In this document: positions 1 through 6,418 of the stretch, piece after piece | How positions within the stretch are numbered: position 1 is the stretch's first letter | Layout: each line of letters starts with the position of its first letter | IMG/VR virus record: IMGVR_UViG_3300033052_000131 | Location: 1 to 35,379 of that record | Strand: one strand, 5' to 3' | Length of the DNA stretch: 35,379 nt | From: a virus | Program-made: the position numbers and the translations under genes | The notes under the pieces: generated by a model | Databases searched by the model: none | What the model saw: only the letters and a program-made list of their open reading frames with translations | Told to the model about the DNA's origin: nothing

Positions 1-716
1 GCTGCACCGCCTTTCTGTTCTCCCGCCTCGCTGGGTTGGAGCGATGCGAGAGATGGGGCGTCTTGCGGAATCACGAATGGCATCCAGTGCGACGGCGGGT
101 GCATGTTGTTGCCGTCTTCGTCGTAGAACACGCCGTCGATGTGGTACGCAGTGTTGGCGACACGCTCGTTCTCGTGGTTGTCATAGGGCCAGTGCAGGAT
201 GATCACGTCCTTGCCATTCTCCGGCAGGCGCTCGTCCACGCTGATCCAGCCCGGCTCGGCTGGCAGAGGCTTGGCTTGTGCTGGCGGCTGCTGTGCCACT
301 ACTGGCGCAGAGGGAGCAGCAAGGTGCTCGACGGCCATTTCGTAGATGCGCTTGATGGTGTCCCACTCGACAGCCACCTTCTGCTCGATCGTTCCATCTC
401 CGCCGCATTCGACGCAACCCGAGTCATATTCACTGTCCTCGCCCGATCCGTCGCATTCGTGGCAAGTCACGCGGATGCTTTCGCTGAACTCACCCAGGAA
501 CAGCGACTTGGCGCCGTTCTTGGCGGTCAGGCGGCGTGGCATCAGCACATGGTCTTCTGTCGCTCCCAGCACCTGTTGGCTCGCGACCGCGTCTCCAGCA
601 AGGTTATCGAAGTGGCGCAGCAGCGTGGCGCGATACTGCTCGATTGACTGAAACGTGATCGCATACGAGTCGTTGGCGATTAGCTGGCGCACCGCCTGCA
701 GGGTCATGTGGGTCAT
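1..716 (-). CDS. DUF551 protein with DnaJ-like zinc finger, 3' end outside window
   Basis: At least 238 residues are open from the ATG at 716 to the window edge, so the C-terminus is missing. Near residues 88-110 there are two CxxCxGxG-like motifs (CHECDGSG and CVECGGDG), as in DnaJ-type zinc fingers. After a Pro/Ala-rich linker comes a DUF551 domain, recognised by GWISVDERLPENGKDVI and the closing PPSHWMPF. DUF551 is common in phage early regions; its biochemical role is unknown to me. The start overlaps the stop of the upstream gene (ATGA), so translation is probably coupled within the leftward operon. Whether a further domain follows cannot be seen. A zinc-binding phage accessory protein is the most that can be claimed. 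Confidence 0.75.
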   Translation of the reverse strand, partial: MTHMTLQAVRQLIANDSYAITFQSIEQYRATLLRHFDNLAGDAVASQQVLGATEDHVLMPRRLTAKNGAKSLFLGEFSESIRVTCHECDGSGEDSEYDSGCVECGGDGTIEQKVAVEWDTIKRIYEMAVEHLAAPSAPVVAQQPPAQAKPLPAEPGWISVDERLPENGKDVIILHWPYDNHENERVANTAYHIDGVFYDEDGNNMHPPSHWMPFVIPQDAPSLASLQPSEAGEQKGGA

Positions 717-970
717 GCTAGAGTTCCTTCCTTATTCGTTGGCCGCACTTCGATTTCGTCGCTGTCGATGCCGCCAGCGATGCCGGCCAAGTAGACGGTC
801 ATCGAGATGTGCCCGCCGTCGCGGTTGGCGGTTAGGCAGGTGATGAAGTGGTTCTTCTCCTGGTAGACCACCGGACGTGCGCAGTGCATCGACTTGAGCA
901 ACAGCAGATGCGCGCGGTAGGCGGCTGGGTCGTTCGGCTCGTCCTGGTTGGTCGGTACTGGTCCAGTCAC
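713..970 (-). CDS. hypothetical early protein, 85 aa
   Basis: I do not recognise the family. The GTG at 970 is chosen because it sits in a GTGA overlap with the stop of the gene before it, matching the coupling style of the whole operon; the open frame continues upstream but would bury the previous gene. The product has a central stretch (VYQEKNHFITCLTANRDGG) followed by a Gly/Ala/Ile-rich segment and an acidic end. No transmembrane helix or clear motif is visible. Its stop overlaps the start of the DUF551/zinc-finger gene by four bases. Function unknown; position alone suggests an accessory early gene. Confidence 0.6.
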   Translation of the reverse strand: MTGPVPTNQDEPNDPAAYRAHLLLLKSMHCARPVVYQEKNHFITCLTANRDGGHISMTVYLAGIAGGIDSDEIEVRPTNKEGTLA

Positions 971-1161
971 GCGGCCTCCTTGACCTGCTTGGCTGCGGCT
1001 CGCACGCACGACGCGCACGCGCCGTACTGGACGAGCTGCTTGGCCGTGACGACCTTTCCGCATGTGCACTTCTTGCGACGTAGCGTAACTGGCGGCTCGG
1101 CAGCAGTGCGCTCCCGGTAGAGATCGCTGCTAATCCTGCTCGGCATGCCCCAGCTGCTCAT
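967..1161 (-). CDS. small zinc-ribbon-like protein, 64 aa
   Basis: The start at 1161 (MSSWGMPSR) lies in an ATGA overlap with the upstream DUF551 gene. The C-terminal half holds four cysteines, C32-x-C34 and C49-x-x-C52, in a basic background (RRKKCTCGKVVTAKQL), which could bind one zinc ion in a ribbon-type fold. The end is Ala/Lys-rich. Such mini zinc proteins are frequent in phage early operons and may bind nucleic acid or a host protein; neither is shown here. A longer in-frame start at 1275 would lie wholly within the previous gene and is not favoured. Confidence 0.55.
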   Translation of the reverse strand: MSSWGMPSRISSDLYRERTAAEPPVTLRRKKCTCGKVVTAKQLVQYGACASCVRAAAKQVKEAA

Positions 1162-1526
1162 GCTGCGCTCCTGGTCGGCGGTGCTGGCATAGGCATCCAG
1201 TGCGTGACCCGCTCCCCGGTGATCGGCATGGCGTCGACATAGCGCCAGATATCGCCGTCGCGGTAGCCGGTCCATACGTCGTCATCGTTCAGGGCAATCA
1301 GCACCAGGAGATCAGCGTCCGGGAGCTTCTCAGTCACCGGAATCCACGCTTTCTCGCGCTCTTGGCTCAGCAGCACGATGGCTGTTTTTACCTCGGCACT
1401 TCGCTTGGCGAAAAAGCGAGTTGCTTCCCGATGTGGCTTGCTGGAAGGATGGGCTGCCGATTCGACCGCATTCCGGAAAGCAGAAGCCATGCTTGTAAGA
1501 GCGGTGAGGGCGGTGGCGGCGTTCAT
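1158..1526 (-). CDS. DUF551 domain protein, 122 aa
   Basis: An Ala-rich helical N-terminus (residues 1-55) precedes a DUF551 domain from about residue 60, seen as AWIPVTEKLPDADLLVLIAL, then a WxGYRDGDIW segment and the closing THWMPMPAPP. It is the second DUF551 gene of this operon; the other lies at the left edge. Function is unknown. The start at 1526 overlaps the rdgC stop (ATGA), so it is probably translated by coupling. Compared with its paralogue it lacks the cysteine-rich insertion, so the two likely share only the DUF551 fold and not the same partner. Confidence 0.75.
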   Translation of the reverse strand: MNAATALTALTSMASAFRNAVESAAHPSSKPHREATRFFAKRSAEVKTAIVLLSQEREKAWIPVTEKLPDADLLVLIALNDDDVWTGYRDGDIWRYVDAMPITGERVTHWMPMPAPPTRSAA

Positions 1527-2485
1527 GCTGGCAGCGCCTCCTGAGCAGCGCTCTTGTGTGCGGGCGCATCCTTCTGCGATCCGGCGGGTATGTAGTCTGC
1601 TTCCCCGCCCAGTGCGGTCACCACATCAGCGAGCAACTGCGCGAGTTCGCCGGCCATGAGGGCGATATCGTTGTCGAATCGCTCGTCGTCGCTATAGGTC
1701 GGGCTTTCGCCTTCCTTGATCACGTCCAGAGGCTTGATGCACTTGATCGCCAAGTCTTCGGTCAACACGAAGCTGATGCGATCCTTCCAAGTCATGGCTA
1801 GGCGGGTGCATTTTTTGCCGGCGGCGATGTGGCGACCCACGTCGTCTGGTTCGAGCGTATGTTTGACGTAACGCACCGCAGCTCGGCTTTCGCCGGTCGC
1901 GCGCAGCTCGGTGTCCTGGTCGATCGTGAAGCCGTACGGCGCTTCATCGGCTTCCAGCCAGCTGGTCATCACGGCCACCGGCGAACGCTGCACGCGCAGC
2001 GATTCCAGTGGCATCTTGTCGACGGCCTTGAGCAACAGCTTGACGATGTCGTTGGCCTTCGCCGGGCTCGCTGCATCGACCACCAGCCAGCCATTGACCG
2101 GGTCGATCCAGGTCCAGACGTTGCTGCGCAGCGTGAAGGCGCGCGGCAGCAGTTCGTCGGCCACGCGTTCCTTCAGTTCCTTCATTGCCTTCTTGCCTGG
2201 CGGGAAGCCCTGCTGCTCTTCCAGCTCGGCCGCCTTGGCCTTGGCCACCTGGTTGATGACCGATGCCGGCAGCAGCTTCTTCTCGGTGCCGAGCATAATC
2301 AGCATCTGCCTGTTGACCACATGCACCAGGCTGCCGTTCTGACGCGGAGAGTCCCAGCCCTGGCGCACCAGCTCATTGCTGCTGGCTGGAACGAAGCTTT
2401 GACTCTTCAACGCTTGCTCAAGTTGCTCGTGGCCGAATCTCCATGGTGCAGGCAGCCGATAGATTTGCAGGTTTTTGAACCACAT
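1523..2485 (-). CDS. rdgC: recombination-associated protein RdgC
   Basis: The 320-residue product opens with MWFKNLQIYRLPAPW, close to the hallmark N-terminus of RdgC, and keeps the family's LLPRAF, W-D-VNG-VVDAAS and HIAAGKKCTRLAMTW-type blocks and the C-terminal DNDIALMAGELAQL segment. Length matches E. coli RdgC (about 300). RdgC dimers form a ring around double-stranded DNA and limit RecA filament access in bacteria; phage copies probably adjust recombination during replication. The gene starts in a TAATG overlap with the small gene upstream and overlaps the DUF551 gene at its end. The C-terminus carries a short Lys/Ala-rich tail beyond the usual domain. Identity is confident; the phage role is inferred. 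Confidence 0.93.
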   Translation of the reverse strand: MWFKNLQIYRLPAPWRFGHEQLEQALKSQSFVPASSNELVRQGWDSPRQNGSLVHVVNRQMLIMLGTEKKLLPASVINQVAKAKAAELEEQQGFPPGKKAMKELKERVADELLPRAFTLRSNVWTWIDPVNGWLVVDAASPAKANDIVKLLLKAVDKMPLESLRVQRSPVAVMTSWLEADEAPYGFTIDQDTELRATGESRAAVRYVKHTLEPDDVGRHIAAGKKCTRLAMTWKDRISFVLTEDLAIKCIKPLDVIKEGESPTYSDDERFDNDIALMAGELAQLLADVVTALGGEADYIPAGSQKDAPAHKSAAQEALPA

Positions 2486-2682
2486 TACGCAGCCTCCACG
2501 TGCTGCAGCTCATTGACGGGGACGCGCCACGGCGCGCCGTCCAGGGTGCCGGCGACACGTACGAAGGCGACTTTGGCGCCGTTGCCGATGTCGGTGAGGA
2601 TTTCAGCGACCGTGCCTTGCTGCGGGCCTGCTTCGCTGTCGAACTTGACAGGCGAGCCGGGGCCAATGATCTTGCGAATCAT
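2485..2682 (-). CDS. hypothetical early protein, 65 aa
   Basis: This small protein (MIRKIIGPGSPVKFDSEAG...) looks like a compact beta-rich, SH3-like fold with alternating hydrophobic residues (TVAEILTDIGNGAKVAFVRV), but I do not recognise a named family. It has a good ribosome site (AAAGGAA about seven bases before the ATG). It follows the ParB-like gene by ten bases, and its TAA overlaps the rdgC start by one base, so it and rdgC are probably co-translated. A role with RdgC is possible only by position. Confidence 0.6.
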   Translation of the reverse strand: MIRKIIGPGSPVKFDSEAGPQQGTVAEILTDIGNGAKVAFVRVAGTLDGAPWRVPVNELQHVEAA

Positions 2683-2692
2683 GGTGTTCCTT

Positions 2693-3571
2693 TCAGGTGG
2701 TAGTACTGTGGGAAATAGCGTTGGCGATCAGGGTGCGCAGATCGTCACTGTCCGCCGCGCCGGGCGGCACGGACAGGTCGAGCTCGTAGTAGCGCGCCTT
2801 ATCACTGATGTATGCCTGGCTGAATTTGACGTTCTTAACCATCCAGTCAACGATCTGCTTGTCGGTTACACTGGGGCTGGAGCGACGCGCCAACGTCTTC
2901 GGGGTGACTTTCTCCTTGCCCTCGGCCTTGGCATGTTCCAGGCCTTCCTGGATAACCGCGCCGGCCTTGCTGCCGTGCTGCTTGACCGCCTTGAGCGCCG
3001 CGGTGCCCGAGATCTGGCCAGCGTTGACCAGCTGGTGCACGTCGCTGTTCGCTTCGGCCAGCTGGATCATGTCCTTGACGTGCTGCTTGCTCTTCCCGCG
3101 ACGATTTGCGATCTGCTCCTCGGTCCAGCCGAAGCCGATGAGCTTCCGGTATTGGACGCCGAGCTGGAGCGGGGTGAGCGCCAGACCAGAGGCGCTGTTG
3201 AGCATGTGAGCAACGCGGTCGGCGTCGTTGCCGCGGAAGTGGCGCGCCTCCAAGGACTTGATCTCGAAGCCTTCGGAGATGTTCTTCAACGTGGCGGCAT
3301 GGCGATGGTGGCCGTCGACAATGAAGATCTCGCCGTCTTCGACATAGACGTCAAGCGGAGGGAAGACTGCCCCGTTGCGCTGAGCCAGAGCCATTGCGTC
3401 AACGTGTTCTTGATTCAGCGGACGGGCGTTAAAGCCTTCCCTGATCTTCAGGACCAGCGGGTCGACCGCGAATGAGGTTACCTTTGATACGCTCGGATTG
3501 TTCTTGTCCTCGGCAGCTACTTTCAGCGAGACGAAAGCGGTCTTCGGGGTGAGGCTGTTCGGTGTTGTCAT
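2693..3571 (-). CDS. ParB/Spo0J-like nuclease-fold protein
   Basis: Residues 35-95 form a ParB N-terminal domain: IREGFNARPLN, then HVDAMALAQRNGAVFPPLDV and the signature IVDGHHRHAA (85-93). The next block (about 145-210) has a helix-turn-helix resembling the KorB/ParB central DNA-binding domain (EEQIANRRGKSKQHVKDMI). The C-terminal part is not recognised. ParB proteins are CTP-dependent DNA clamps that act with ParA, but no ParA gene is near, and phage ParB-like proteins of this kind often sit in early operons with unknown roles. It could regulate transcription or DNA maintenance. It starts eight bases after the small gene upstream and has no obvious Shine-Dalgarno sequence. Confidence 0.82.
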   Translation of the reverse strand: MTTPNSLTPKTAFVSLKVAAEDKNNPSVSKVTSFAVDPLVLKIREGFNARPLNQEHVDAMALAQRNGAVFPPLDVYVEDGEIFIVDGHHRHAATLKNISEGFEIKSLEARHFRGNDADRVAHMLNSASGLALTPLQLGVQYRKLIGFGWTEEQIANRRGKSKQHVKDMIQLAEANSDVHQLVNAGQISGTAALKAVKQHGSKAGAVIQEGLEHAKAEGKEKVTPKTLARRSSPSVTDKQIVDWMVKNVKFSQAYISDKARYYELDLSVPPGAADSDDLRTLIANAISHSTTT

Positions 3572-3578
3572 CTGGTGG

Positions 3579-3767
3579 TCAATCTTGGTCGTTGGCCTGC
3601 AGCTTCTTCACATCGACCCGCGCTCGGCGCTGCATGTGCCGGCGGGCGACGGCCTCCAAGATGATCTTGAGGGCCGGGTGTTCGAGCATCTCGTCCAGTC
3701 GAGCCTCCGTGCGGAGCGCGCGGTGCGCAACTTCGAGGGCGGCGCGATCTGGCGAAATGCGGTGCAT
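3579..3767 (-). CDS. hypothetical small helical protein, 62 aa
   Basis: A short, charged, mostly helical protein (MHRISPDRAALEVAHRAL...) with many Arg, Ala and Glu residues and no cysteines or membrane segment. I recognise no family. It sits between a 32-codon frame (two-base gap) and the ParB-like gene (seven-base gap). Its place in an unbroken run of same-strand genes is the main support; the amino-acid make-up is simple enough that it could be a chance frame. Confidence 0.5.
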   Translation of the reverse strand: MHRISPDRAALEVAHRALRTEARLDEMLEHPALKIILEAVARRHMQRRARVDVKKLQANDQD

Positions 3768-3769
3768 GG

Positions 3770-3868
3770 CTACCGCCTCGGCATCCGGCGCGCGCGCGCG
3801 AGGCTCACGGCCTGGAGCATCGGCTTGCCGAGGAAACGGTAGTAGCGGTAGAGAGCGAGGAAGCCCAT
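3770..3868 (-). CDS. very small basic protein, 32 aa
   Basis: The frame starts with ATG at 3868, one base after the stop of the preceding gene, and ends with TAG two bases before the next ATG. It exactly fills a gap that would otherwise be empty in a compact operon. The product (MGFLALYRYYRFLGKPM...) has an aromatic, hydrophobic N-terminus and a strongly basic Arg-rich end, which could make it membrane-associated. It is too short for homology reasoning. Filling of the gap is the reason for calling it. Confidence 0.45.
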   Translation of the reverse strand: MGFLALYRYYRFLGKPMLQAVSLARARRMPRR

Positions 3869-3869
3869 G

Positions 3870-4103
3870 TCACGCCGCCTGGATGGACATCAGCGGGAAC
3901 GCCGGGGCGACTCGGGTAGGCTCGGGGCTGTCCAGCAGCCCCCAAAGCATCGCGTCAAGTTCATGGTCGCCAAGCGATTCCATCGAGGCCGAGAGCCGGG
4001 CAACGAAGTTGGCTAGGCGGCGTTCTTCGTCAGCCGGAGCGTCTTTGGATGCATTAGCAACGCATCGTTTGATCGCGTCGCGGAAGGCGGATGCGGGGAT
4101 CAT
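3870..4103 (-). CDS. hypothetical early protein, 77 aa
   Basis: The ATG at 4103 overlaps the stop of the upstream gene (ATGA). The product is helical with an acidic middle (DAPADEERRLANFVARL and LGDHELDAMLWGLLD) and no cysteine, membrane or nuclease motif. I do not recognise the family. The next small frame begins one base after its stop. A structural or regulatory accessory early protein is the most that can be said. Confidence 0.6.
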   Translation of the reverse strand: MIPASAFRDAIKRCVANASKDAPADEERRLANFVARLSASMESLGDHELDAMLWGLLDSPEPTRVAPAFPLMSIQAA

Positions 4104-4822
4104 TGAGCGGCCTCGGCTTGATGACGCTTCCAGATAGCGCGCCCTTCATCCATGCCTGCGCAATAGGCGTCAAACTCGGCGCTGCCCGGCGCAGATGTGC
4201 ACGGCAATTCGCAGCCCGTTGCCTTGAAATGGAGATAGAAATGGGCGCCAGCCTTGTAAGCCGCACTGCGGCGCGTGCGTGTACTCGCTGGATCAAAGGC
4301 CGAGGTCAGCAATTGATCGACGAGTTCCTCGCCATGGCACAATGTCCGTCCGACAACTTCTTTCAAGGGATCTTCATGAACAGCATTCCGCTCGCCCTCG
4401 ACCTTCTCGCCCGCCAAATCGACCTTGCGACGCAAGCGCGTACCGATTTCGAGAAGGCGGCCGTCTTCGCCGCTACCACGGCACTCGTCAACGATTTGGA
4501 GGGCGAGTTGGGCGATCGTGACGGTTACGCTAGCGAAAAGCTCGAGCTGGTTCGCTGGAACGTCTGCTCCTTGGTTGGGTACGACACACGGCAAGGGCAA
4601 TACGACCCATCTCTCGTCGCCGATGCCCTCGGAAATCTGCAAATCTTGCGGGGTCGCCTCTTGGAGGAGTGAGCAAGCGTGAGCGTAGCTCGCGCTTTCA
4701 CGCAGACGTTTCGGGCGGCCTGGAAAAAGTGGAGTGTTCGCGGGGAGGCGGTCGAGCAGCGATTTGAATTCTTGCGCGGCGGCGATTGCGGCCGAGAGCG
4801 GGGTGCGTTTGGCGCGGTTCAT
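4100..4822 (-). CDS. hypothetical early protein, 240 aa
   Basis: The start MNRAKRTPL at 4822 is chosen because it overlaps the stop of the first gene of the operon (ATGA); an in-frame ATG eleven codons upstream would lie inside that gene. The N-terminal two thirds are helical with a hydrophobic-acidic centre (SVTVTIAQLALQIVDECRG). The last 50 residues (AAYKAGAHFYLHFKATGCEL ... DAYCAGMDEGRAIWKRH) resemble C-terminal blocks often seen in early proteins of Gram-negative phages. I cannot assign a function. It is the longest unknown of the left operon. Confidence 0.7.
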   Translation of the reverse strand: MNRAKRTPLSAAIAAAQEFKSLLDRLPANTPLFPGRPKRLRESASYAHACSLLQEATPQDLQISEGIGDERWVVLPLPCVVPNQGADVPANQLELFASVTVTIAQLALQIVDECRGSGEDGRLLEIGTRLRRKVDLAGEKVEGERNAVHEDPLKEVVGRTLCHGEELVDQLLTSAFDPASTRTRRSAAYKAGAHFYLHFKATGCELPCTSAPGSAEFDAYCAGMDEGRAIWKRHQAEAAQ

Positions 4823-4971
4823 GCAGTCACCTCGCCTTTGACGCTGATACCGCACGGGACGCTCGCAAACTGAGTTGCGGCGAGTTCCGCAGCCTCTGCC
4901 GTCGAGTCGGCTGGGATGTTGCAGACGTGGGCTGCGAGGGCAGTCCGGACAATGACGCGGTAGGTGTTCAT
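4819..4971 (-). CDS. first gene of leftward operon, 50 aa
   Basis: A 50-residue product starting MNTYRVIVRTALAAHVCNIP and ending in a Gly/Val-rich segment. The pattern (a beta strand, an Ala/Glu helix rich in A-E-A-A-E-L, then another strand) suggests a small alpha/beta fold. A GGAG ribosome site lies eight bases before the ATG. With the predicted leftward promoter starting near 4992, the leader would be about 21 nucleotides. Its TGA overlaps the start of the 240-residue gene. It holds the position of the first delayed or immediate early gene after the leftward promoter, but shows no resemblance to antiterminator N. Confidence 0.65.
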   Translation of the reverse strand: MNTYRVIVRTALAAHVCNIPADSTAEAAELAATQFASVPCGISVKGEVTA

Positions 4972-4998
4972 GTGCGCTCCATCAAGGTTGATAGAGCA

Positions 4999-5027
4999 AT
5001 TATGGGAGTTCCGGTATTCTAAGTCAA
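4999..5027 (-). promoter_or_regulatory. leftward early promoter (PL-like)
   Basis: On the minus strand, TTGACT (5022-5027) and CATAAT (4999-5004) are separated by exactly 17 bp. The predicted start is near 4992, upstream of the first gene of the left operon at 4971. The same arrangement occurs on the plus strand at 6383-6411, including the flanking operator sequences. Confidence 0.8.
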
Positions 5028-5040
5028 CCGGTATTCCGGT
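5004..5040. promoter_or_regulatory. left operator pair (OL-like)
   Basis: Two ACCGG-based sites flank and overlap the leftward promoter: a near-palindrome ACCGGTATTCCGGT at 5027-5040 abutting the -35 box, and a degenerate copy (ACCGGAACTCCC on the minus strand) at 5005-5015 between -35 and -10. First bases of the two sites are 25 bp apart, the same spacing as in the right operators at 6370-6406. They are the likely binding sites of the CI-type repressor and the Cro-like protein. Confidence 0.72.
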
Positions 5041-5051
5041 ATTTTGTCGTC

Positions 5052-5078
5052 AAAAAATGGCTCCGGATAACGGAGCCA
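5052..5078 (-). terminator. intrinsic terminator of repressor operon
   Basis: Read on the minus strand, TGGCTCCG, a five-base loop and CGGAGCCA (5058-5078) are followed by six T residues (5057-5052). It lies 17 bases past the stop of the zinc-ribbon gene and just before the leftward promoter, so it would end the repressor transcript and insulate the left operon from it. Confidence 0.88.
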
Positions 5079-5094
5079 GATCTAAGGAACGAGA

Positions 5095-5604
5095 TTAGCT
5101 TACGGCTTTACCGATGAGATGCATGTCGTACAGTTCTTTTTTCGCGCAATAACGATTCCAACTAGCATTCGTGGTGCTGAGCTGTTGTTTGACGTACACA
5201 ACATGATCAAGGTTCACCCCGCCAAAGCCGTTGCGGGCGCGGTATTCGACGCAGACGACGCTCGCATCTTCATTGGCGAGGATATTCCGCCATTTGACTG
5301 ACTCTGGATCGCGCAACGACTCCTTGATGGTTTTCACGACTACTAGGGTGCGTTGAAACCGCACCTCTTTCGCTTTCTCGGCGGCGATCTGTTCCGGTAT
5401 TTTGACTGGCTTCGGTTTGTCGGGGGTGACGTCGGACGTTGAGCCAGGTGAGAAGACTCGTATCACCACCGCCAATACTATGAGACCAAGAAGAAGCCGA
5501 CCGACTGGTCCCATTGACTTCTTCGGCCGTGCGCCACACTGCGGACAGGCCGCCGCTTCAGTGCTAATCTTCGCTCCGCATTCCCTGCAGGGCTTCAGCG
5601 CCAT
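5095..5604 (-). CDS. zinc-ribbon membrane protein in repressor operon
   Basis: The 169-residue protein has an N-terminal zinc ribbon (C6-x-x-C9 and C20-x-x-C23), one transmembrane helix at about 32-51 (VGRLLLGLIVLAVVIRVF), a Pro/Lys linker and a C-terminal domain of about 100 residues with LRDPESVKWRN and EYRARNGFGGVN blocks, a pattern I associate with small envelope proteins of unknown function. It lies 27 bases behind the repressor gene with an AGGGGA ribosome site, and is followed by a terminator, so it is expressed with the repressor in the lysogen. That position matches lambda rexAB and other superinfection-exclusion genes. Exclusion or lysogenic conversion is an inference from position and topology. 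Confidence 0.72.
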   Translation of the reverse strand: MALKPCRECGAKISTEAAACPQCGARPKKSMGPVGRLLLGLIVLAVVIRVFSPGSTSDVTPDKPKPVKIPEQIAAEKAKEVRFQRTLVVVKTIKESLRDPESVKWRNILANEDASVVCVEYRARNGFGGVNLDHVVYVKQQLSTTNASWNRYCAKKELYDMHLIGKAVS

Positions 5605-5631
5605 GTATTCCCCTATTCGATTTGCGGCCGG

Positions 5632-6345
5632 TTACAGGCGGCCAGTCACCATGCGACCAGGTTGGTACACCACCCGGCCAACGATGTCGCATTGACCGCT
5701 ACGCACATTCAGTGGCCCGAAGTCGGGATTCAGTGAATGCAGATACCACTGTCCGGCCTTATGTATTAATTGCTTGATACACGCCTCGCCGTCGAAATTT
5801 ACTGCATAGAGCTCGCGGTTACGCGGTGTCTTATCGGCAGTGTTGATAACGACTAGGTCATCCTCGAACAACATCGGTTCCATGCTGCACCCCTTCACGT
5901 ACATCGCAAGGAGTTGATGAGGGATTAGCTGATGCGCTTCGATTAGGGAGAGGGGCATGTGAAGGACGCCACCATCTTCCAGCACCGGCTCGGTTTCATA
6001 GCCAGCTACGCCCGCGCGGAGTCGTAATTTCACCTTGCGAATCGGTACGGTCTGTGGCTCGTCACCGATGCGAATCGCTACCGCGCTTTTCATGAACGGA
6101 CTGTCGTCGGGGCCAGGCTCTGGGCTTAGGACCGGGCTTGGCGACATCGAGCCTTTGCCGGTTTCAAGCCAGAGAGGATTCACCGCCATAGCAGCGGCTA
6201 GAGACGCAACGTTCGTTGTCCCTTGTGACTTTCCAACCTCAAGATCGGAAATGGTGCTTTGCTTCAGCCCAGCACGTGCTGCCAACTCAATTTGAGTCAT
6301 GCCGGCAGCTTTGCGGGCCTGCTTTACTCTGGCTCCTATCGACAT
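5632..6345 (-). CDS. CI/LexA-type S24 phage repressor
   Basis: This 237-residue repressor has an XRE helix-turn-helix at residues 5-60 (MTQIELAARAGLKQSTISDL), a Pro-rich linker, and an S24 peptidase domain. The catalytic serine is S154 in KGCSMEP and the lysine is probably K191 in EACIKQL; an Ala-Gly bond (A114-G115 in AGVAGYE) is a candidate self-cleavage site. RecA-stimulated self-cleavage would link induction to the SOS response, as in lambda. The start at 6345 is chosen because the HTH begins there and a GATAAT box lies seven bases upstream; longer in-frame starts up to 6426 would run through the operators. It should bind the ACCGG sites on both sides. Confidence 0.92.
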   Translation of the reverse strand: MSIGARVKQARKAAGMTQIELAARAGLKQSTISDLEVGKSQGTTNVASLAAAMAVNPLWLETGKGSMSPSPVLSPEPGPDDSPFMKSAVAIRIGDEPQTVPIRKVKLRLRAGVAGYETEPVLEDGGVLHMPLSLIEAHQLIPHQLLAMYVKGCSMEPMLFEDDLVVINTADKTPRNRELYAVNFDGEACIKQLIHKAGQWYLHSLNPDFGPLNVRSGQCDIVGRVVYQPGRMVTGRL

Positions 6346-6351
6346 ACCGAT

Positions 6352-6380
6352 ATTATCTAACAGCACTAAACCGGAATTCC
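6352..6380 (-). promoter_or_regulatory. repressor maintenance promoter (PRM-like)
   Basis: On the minus strand GATAAT (6352-6357) lies seven bases before the repressor ATG, with only a weak -35 (GGAATT, 6375-6380) at 17 bp. The start would fall at about 6345, so the message would be leaderless. The weak -35 overlaps an operator, in keeping with control by the repressor itself. Confidence 0.6.
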
Positions 6381-6406
6381 GGTTGACAGGAAATACCGGA
6401 GTTCCC
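6370..6406. promoter_or_regulatory. right operator pair (OR-like)
   Basis: A perfect 14-bp palindrome ACCGGAATTCCGGT at 6370-6383 is followed 25 bp on by a second, degenerate site, ACCGGAGTTCCC at 6395-6406. The first abuts the rightward -35 box and overlaps the weak -35 of the repressor promoter; the second fills the spacer of the rightward promoter. Layout and spacing match the left operators. Confidence 0.78.
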
Positions 6407-6411
6407 ATAAT
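6383..6411 (+). promoter_or_regulatory. rightward early promoter (PR-like)
   Basis: TTGACA (6383-6388) and CATAAT (6406-6411) are 17 bp apart, a near-consensus promoter. Transcription would begin near 6418-6419, at the start codon of the Cro-like gene, so the first gene is probably read from a leaderless message. Confidence 0.82.
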
Positions 6412-6418
6412 GTTTGGC

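Noticed and set aside
1829-3475. Plus-strand open frame of 548 codons opposite rdgC and the ParB-like gene
   Set aside because: It is the GC-rich antisense shadow of recognised genes; its translation shows no family and is dominated by Arg, His, Leu and Val.
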